A stretch of 10,613 nt of DNA from Pavlovales sp. CCMP2436. Taxonomy: Eukaryota; Haptophyta; Pavlovophyceae; Pavlovales. The notes beneath the pieces were generated by a model. It saw only the letters and a program-made list of their open reading frames with translations, was not told the DNA's origin and ran no database searches. Positions 6,774 through 10,613 of this stretch are shown here, one piece after another. How positions within the stretch are numbered: position 1 is the stretch's first letter; each line of letters begins with the position of its first letter. Location of the stretch: contig MU631328.1 of assembly GCA_026770615.1 (NCBI GenBank), positions 19,913-30,525 of the forward strand. Reading direction: 5' to 3'. The position numbers were made by a program, and so were the translations under genes.

Positions 6774-7149
6774 ATGGCGGAAGGGGCTCCGAGCGGCAAC
6801 CGCCCCCAGAGCGCGAGCGCACGGCTCGAGGCGGCGGACGAGGCGGCGCTCTCGCCGCTGTTCGGCGCACTCGTTTGCGACCCGCTCCGCGCCATACTCG
6901 AGCTCCTTGGCGGTGTCGACCTCATGTGCGCTCGGCTAGCATGCAAGGACTTCCGCGACCACTCGAGCCCGGCCCAGGGGGGGGATGCTCCGCTCAGGCT
7001 TTCTCCGCACGCGCGCACTCGCGGTGTTGTTGCGATACGCGCACGAGCACGGCTGCCCGATCGATTTTGACGACTGCTGCTATGTGGCTGAGGATGGCGG
7101 ACATGACGCGGTGGTGGAGTACCTGCACGCTGCGCAGCCGGCAGCGTGA
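6774..7149 (+). pseudogene. F-box/ankyrin-like protein, frame changes at a G run
   Basis: From ATG 6774 a Ser/Ala/Glu-rich leader is followed by an F-box-like helix set (DPLRAILELLGG then DLMCARLACKDFRDHS), the region that in F-box proteins binds Skp1 of an SCF ubiquitin ligase. At the eight-G run 6977-6984 the useful reading moves one frame. From 6985 it continues LRTRALAVLLRYAHEHGCPI and ends in an ankyrin-like half repeat (VAEDGGHDAVVEYLHAAQ), stopping at TGA 7147-7149. One ankyrin-like repeat is few for this class. The stop lies within GCGTGAGTAAC, a good splice-donor match, so the ORF may be a 5' exon. F-box/ankyrin proteins of this style are common in algae, amoebae and giant viruses; that parallel is from family knowledge, not a search. 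Confidence 0.5.
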
Positions 7150-7472
7150 GTAACGGCCGAGCAGCTCCGCAGCTCGCACGTTGCAGCAATTATGCAGCGG
7201 CCCATCGGGCAATCATGGTATAACAGATTTCGTCGGCTTAATATTGCTCTCATGTTATAGACATTTATAACTATATAATATTTAAATGTATAGAAAGTAA
7301 CTATCAGTTATATAAATGTTACTCAACATACAGTCACTTAACTTTCGTCAGGCAGCGCTGGTCAGAATTTAGAAACTGATGAAACTTTTACTTAAATTAC
7401 TTTAATTTGAGTTCTATTTATGTTGACGAATATGATTCGAATGCATATATAATCTCATCTCCGTTTTCATAG
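7150..7472. other. AT-rich spacer
   Basis: Mostly A and T, with short runs such as ATATAATATTTAAATG. I see no gene, RNA or clear repeat; the last 40 bases weakly resemble the flank upstream of module B copy 1 (about 350-398). Confidence 0.5.
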
Positions 7473-7893
7473 TGTCGGATGGCACGCGGAGACAGACGTG
7501 CCTAGGCTCGAGCTAGGGGGAGGGCACGTCGTATGTGAACGGCGGCGGTGGACCGCGCATGTCGCTCCTCCTCGGTGAGTACCGCGCTGACGCGCACCAC
7601 AATTGCGGCGTCGTGTGCGCGTTACTCGGTGTGACTAGTCGCGCGGTCGCTGGGCGTGATGTGCGTGTGCGGGCTCCGTGGCCAGGGCGGCGATCCCGGC
7701 CTGAATGTTTATATATGTGTCTAAATCTTCATACAAAATGAGATATGGAGACGCAGGGCTTTTTTATAATAGTCCTTTTAACGACCCCCGACCTGCAGCC
7801 CGAAGGCGTATGGGCATGCCATAGAAGTGTGAGAGGGTACAAAAAAGCGCCACATGAAAGTGCTAGCAAGGTTTGGCGGGCACATTGCAACAT
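7473..7893. repeat. Dispersed repeat module B, copy 2
   Basis: 7473-7730 matches 399-660 and 7837-7893 matches 858-914, in the same orientation and order. The 106 bp between them (7731-7836) differ from the module A DNA that separates the two parts of copy 1. This copy carries GGTGAGTAC near 7574. No long ORF is shared by both copies. Confidence 0.8.
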
Positions 7894-8274
7894 GGCAAGG
7901 TTTTGACAAAAAAGATAGTGTATGAGTAGTGGCAATATGCGCGCGCATGCCTGTGCGTGCTACGCGGGCTGCGTGGCGAGCGCGGTGTGTGCGCGCCCGC
8001 GGCGCCGCTCGTCGTCACTGCCGCGCCCGCAGACTGGCGCAGACTGGCGGGGGCTACGCCCCCGACCAGGGCAGACTGGGGCCAGCCGAGGCTGGCACAA
8101 CAAATAAAGTTTTGCAGCCCGGTTCATATACTACAATAAATACGGAGGTGGGCCTTGGTCGTACATAAAGCTTTGTGTTCTTCGTTAGAAGATGTGAATC
8201 AATCCTTAATACAGTAACTAAAGACCTTGATAGTGAAACCGCTAGTTGCATGCATATTCCACGGTAGTTACTAT
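7894..8274. other. GC-rich then AT-rich stretch, no supported gene
   Basis: Three overlapping short ORFs at 7922-8168 are GC-rich shadows of one another. CAGACTGG recurs near 8031, 8041 and 8073, and GGGGGCTACGCCCCC (8049-8063) can form a six-pair hairpin. CAAATAAAG at 8101 resembles a polyadenylation signal, but no gene leads to it. Confidence 0.4.
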
Positions 8275-8395
8275 ATGACCGATCACCAGTAAAAAGCTAG
8301 CGGTCAAATGTATCGGTCAAAACTTCCCTTCATTCATATATATATATGACGGATCTTCGGTCAGGACCGACGGACCTTCGATCATGACCGGTCGA
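8275..8395. promoter_or_regulatory. Cluster of CGGTCA/TGACCG motifs
   Basis: The hexamer occurs on one strand or the other at 8276, 8301, 8314, 8358 and 8385, with near copies at 8347 and 8365. 8357-8370 is an inverted pair TCGGTC-AG-GACCGA, and GACCGGTC (8386-8393) is a palindrome. The cluster surrounds a TATATATATATA stretch. It may be a regulatory array or the remains of a short repeat. Confidence 0.35.
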
Positions 8396-8783
8396 TCACG
8401 TATAAAACTTCCAAATAGGTAATACCCAAGCGCCGACTGGGCTCCGACGCAGGCGAATTCGTTTCGGGATTGGTCGAAGACGGGTTCCACGGTGGTGTCT
8501 CGCCTCACGCAGCGACGCAGTCCAATTGCGCCGAATGATAGCGAATGTCTTTGGGCCTGTTACCGTGCATCTAGGGTTACGTCATTTAAATTTACGTTTT
8601 TTATTTTGCTTAATGGTTATTAGTTATTGCGCTCTCGGCGAAAGGACAAACCATTTATATATTTTTCGTGTGACCCTATCATTCTAATCGTTTTTACCTG
8701 CAGGTTTTATTTCGGGATAACCGAATATGGACACACGGCTACCATGGGCATGCAGCTTCGCAGTGTCCTCCTATGCCATGCAA

Positions 8784-8798
8784 TTGACACTACTATAT
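8784..8798. repeat. 15-bp target-site duplication, left copy
   Basis: TTGACACTACTATAT, identical to 8979-8993. Confidence 0.75.
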
Positions 8799-8978
8799 TT
8801 ATGAAAGAGATTCAAGCTGGCGTCTGACTGTTCTGAATGTTGTGCTGGTCTGAGCGCTGCGTCGCCTATTGCCTGCTGCGTGCCTTAGTCGGCTGCGCTG
8901 GCTTGGGCGCCACCGCGCGTGCCGATGGATCTCCGGTAGTGTGCCCGGGCAAGAGCGTTTAGGGAGATGATCTGCTGG
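8799..8978. mobile_element. 180-bp SINE-like insertion carrying repeat R copy 3
   Basis: A GC-rich 180-bp segment bounded by perfect 15-bp direct repeats, in AT-rich DNA. Its first part (8809-8848) is repeat R, nearly identical to 1129-1168 and extending into GCTGGT. A long duplication without terminal inverted repeats points to target-primed retrotransposition. I see no obvious poly(A) or microsatellite tail. Confidence 0.6.
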
Positions 8979-8993
8979 TTGACACTACTATAT
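8979..8993. repeat. 15-bp target-site duplication, right copy
   Basis: TTGACACTACTATAT, identical to 8784-8798; followed by AAGTTGTCACC. Confidence 0.75.
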
Positions 8994-9393
8994 AAGTTGT
9001 CACCCCTACCTCCTCCAATTTCATTAATGGTTATTTGATAGTAGCGGCCGTTTAGCATATAGACCGAGGGATATGATCGGACGTACTATGATCAGATTTA
9101 CCCGCTCATATTCATAATATTATAATGCAACGTTCATTCGTTCGCACTCGATATTATTCGTGTGTTATTATATTTTTATTATATATTCCGCCCGTCTCTC
9201 TCAACGCCGTCGGTTCATAACGACGTCACTCTCGCGAGTGATATAATCGAGTTGATTTGTATCTGGTTGATTTAGTTAATATAATTTATTTTTATTCATC
9301 AATATTAGATTGTTTGAATCATCGCCAAGTGCGCATGTGGCAATGCAGTTGTTCATTTCCTGCCTTCACGCTGTGATCTCCCGAATCCATGCG
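8994..9393. other. AT-rich spacer
   Basis: Long A/T stretches (for example 9108-9125 and 9155-9185) with no supported gene or RNA. Confidence 0.5.
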
Positions 9394-9492
9394 TTCACCT
9401 TGCTCTCCACTCTTACTCTTCACCTCGCTCTCCACTCTTACTGTTCACCATGCTCTCCACTCTTACTGTTCACCTTGCTCTCCACTCTTACT
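9394..9492. repeat. 25-bp minisatellite, about four units
   Basis: Units start at 9394, 9419, 9444 and 9469, each with GCTCTCCACTCTTACT after a variable TTCACC(T/A)(T/C)G. Because 25 is not a multiple of three, the repeat shifts frame each unit, so the ORFs crossing it are not credible genes. Confidence 0.9.
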
Positions 9493-9890
9493 GAGCCGCG
9501 CTCCTTGTCCATTTTTTTGGCGGTCGGGAGAAGCTCTTGCACAAGCCTTTTCAGTGCCTACGTATCATCATTTCGCGCGTCGTGAGTTAGTGCATAATGA
9601 ATAACGCGTAGCGCTGCGTCAATAAATACTGTTATAAATACTGTGCTTAAAAGCTTTGTGTGTTTGACGATACGCACCCTAGTAGCGAGTCTACTCGGGA
9701 TCCCTACACCCATTTGGATGCAGATGTCCGCGCAGCTCGGAGAATGCGCTTGCTCACCGCGGGGTGAGAACGACGGAAAAACGCCGTGGATATCTGTTGA
9801 ATTTGTTGGTAAGTAGTCATAAGCAGACATAGTCTATTTTATCTGGATCGGTACACAGTGTAGAAATAAATAATAAATAAAAATAAAACG
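9493..9890. other. Stretch without a supported gene
   Basis: A small tandem of AATAAATACTGTT-like units lies near 9621-9645, and an A-rich run (9864-9890) precedes the MITE relic. A 90-codon minus-strand ORF (9558-9830) has no recognisable features. Confidence 0.5.
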
Positions 9891-9991
9891 AATTACATAC
9901 AAAAAATGCTAAAATTTGCTTAATTTACATACATACAATGCAAAAATCGAGGCTCAGCTTTTTAGTACTACGGCTTCTTATCGACACTCTG
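9891..9991 (+). mobile_element. Truncated relic of the 166-bp MITE family
   Basis: Runs AATTACATACAAAAAATGC through CGAGGCTCAGC to CGGCTTCTTAT and ends CTG before TA (9992-9993). It corresponds to the right two thirds of the outer MITE (2411-2420 joined to 3654-3751). The left terminus is missing and the right TIR has lost about six bases. It is continuous across the point where the inner MITE sits in the outer one, which makes it an empty-site reference. Confidence 0.75.
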
Positions 9992-10019
9992 TACATACAC
10001 AAAATGCGTTTATATATTT

Positions 10020-10107
10020 ACTGATAGGGATTCAAGCTGGCGTCTGACTGTTCTGAATGTTGTATATATATTTTTTTTTACTTTTTTTACTTTTGAGAAC
10101 CCGGCCG
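10020..10107 (+). repeat. Dispersed repeat R, copy 4 (short form)
   Basis: The 42-bp core (10020-10061) is identical to 1121-1162, and the 19-bp end block (10089-10107) matches 1334-1352 with one difference. Only about 27 bp, mostly T, separate them, against about 170 bp in copy 1. Confidence 0.75.
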
Positions 10108-10613
10108 TCTACAACGCGGGGATTCGTATCCCAGCCGCGCCGCGCCCGGAGGTGTGGCCGCTAGGTTGTGGGCGGATATCTTGCTTGATGAAGATGCTCC
10201 CAATCTCGCCATGTCACATTTAAGGCGCGCAAGTGCGGCCGTCGCGCTCTCGTTCCTTTATTAGTAGTAGTATTAGTATTAGTATTACTATCGAAAAGTA
10301 CTACAGCCTGCTCGATTCTTAAGATATCTTAAACATATGAATCACACAGCCCAACCAATGTTAATAACACACGCATATATATCAAATAGCTTTGCTTGAT
10401 TGAGAGTAATCACAAAGAAAAAGCATTCTATATATCCGGTAGAATACATATGTAAATCAGCAATAATACATATATAAAGAAGAAGCATACACACAAAAAG
10501 CTACGCCAGCTGGAACGAGTGCCTGCTTGCTTTATGTTTTGAAAGATCGGCCCTCGGAAAATAAGATGAGAACTTGAAATAGGCGTGATACGGATTTTAG
10601 TATAAAAGGTATG
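10108..10613. other. GC island then AT-rich end of window
   Basis: 10108-10250 is GC-rich and includes a small hairpin GGGAT-TCGT-ATCCC (10119-10132). 10258-10291 is a TAGTAG/TATTAG microsatellite. The remainder is AT-rich with TATA-like runs. No gene or RNA is supported. Confidence 0.5.

Noticed and set aside
399..7893. Module B copies as LTRs of a 7.5-kb retrotransposon
   Set aside because: No reverse transcriptase, integrase or protease between them, no primer-binding site or TG...CA ends, and the intervening genes are unrelated.
7922..8168. Three overlapping ORFs as a small gene
   Set aside because: All are GC-rich frames of one 250-bp stretch, with no motif and no preferred frame.
9394..9492. 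CRISPR-like array
   Set aside because: Units are head-to-tail with no unique spacers, and the context is eukaryotic.
9310..9604. Two short plus-strand ORFs across the minisatellite
   Set aside because: The 25-bp unit shifts frame at every copy, so the repeated Ser/Leu/Thr peptides come from the repeat, not from a gene.
10080..10190. Minus-strand tRNA gene suggested by GGGATACGAATCCC
   Set aside because: That motif is simply a 5-bp hairpin; a tRNA-like fold would be about 61 nt with a poor D arm and mismatched acceptor stem.

Overview
The window looks like nuclear DNA of a unicellular eukaryote, most likely an alga or other protist. There are no bacterial-style gene clusters or ribosome binding sites. 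Short GC-rich coding islands sit in AT-rich DNA full of microsatellites and fragments of mobile elements. The only recognisable protein families, a 2-oxoglutarate/Fe(II) dioxygenase-like protein and an F-box/ankyrin-like protein, are of types common in algae, amoebae and giant viruses. I cannot name the organism.

Layout. 1-1352 is repeat-rich: a module 'B' (399-660 plus 858-914) whose second copy lies at 7473-7893, two copies of a module 'A' (677-739, 797-859), and a segment at 923-1038 that recurs inverted at 2690-2808. 1353-1970 holds nothing recognisable apart from a possible relic of a transposon end. 2021-4373 is an unrecognised ORF split by a 1,401-bp insertion. 4374-5071 is a spacer with one weak ORF. 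5072-6400 is the dioxygenase-like gene, with two frame changes and an internal TAG. 6774-7149 is the F-box/ankyrin-like gene, with one frame change at a run of eight G. 7150-10613 is mostly non-coding: B copy 2, a 180-bp GC-rich insertion with a 15-bp target duplication, a 25-bp minisatellite, a relic of the same MITE family and AT-rich DNA.

The main result is a four-layer nest at 2351-3753. A 166-bp TA-flanked MITE sits in the ORF. A 167-bp inverted copy of the same MITE sits in the first, also flanked by TA. A 1,051-bp segment ending in (AT)n, flanked by a perfect 13-bp direct repeat, sits in the second MITE. Each layer, removed with one copy of its target duplication, restores the layer below. 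Two independent controls support this: a MITE relic at 9891-9991 keeps the undisturbed internal sequence of the outer MITE, and a 48-bp tandem repeat in the ORF shows what stood at the outer insertion point.

Several frame breaks are equivalent to one missing base, and at least two lie in homopolymers, so the genes may be less damaged than they look. No pathway links the genes; the window reads as a transposon-rich intergenic region with a few short or damaged genes.
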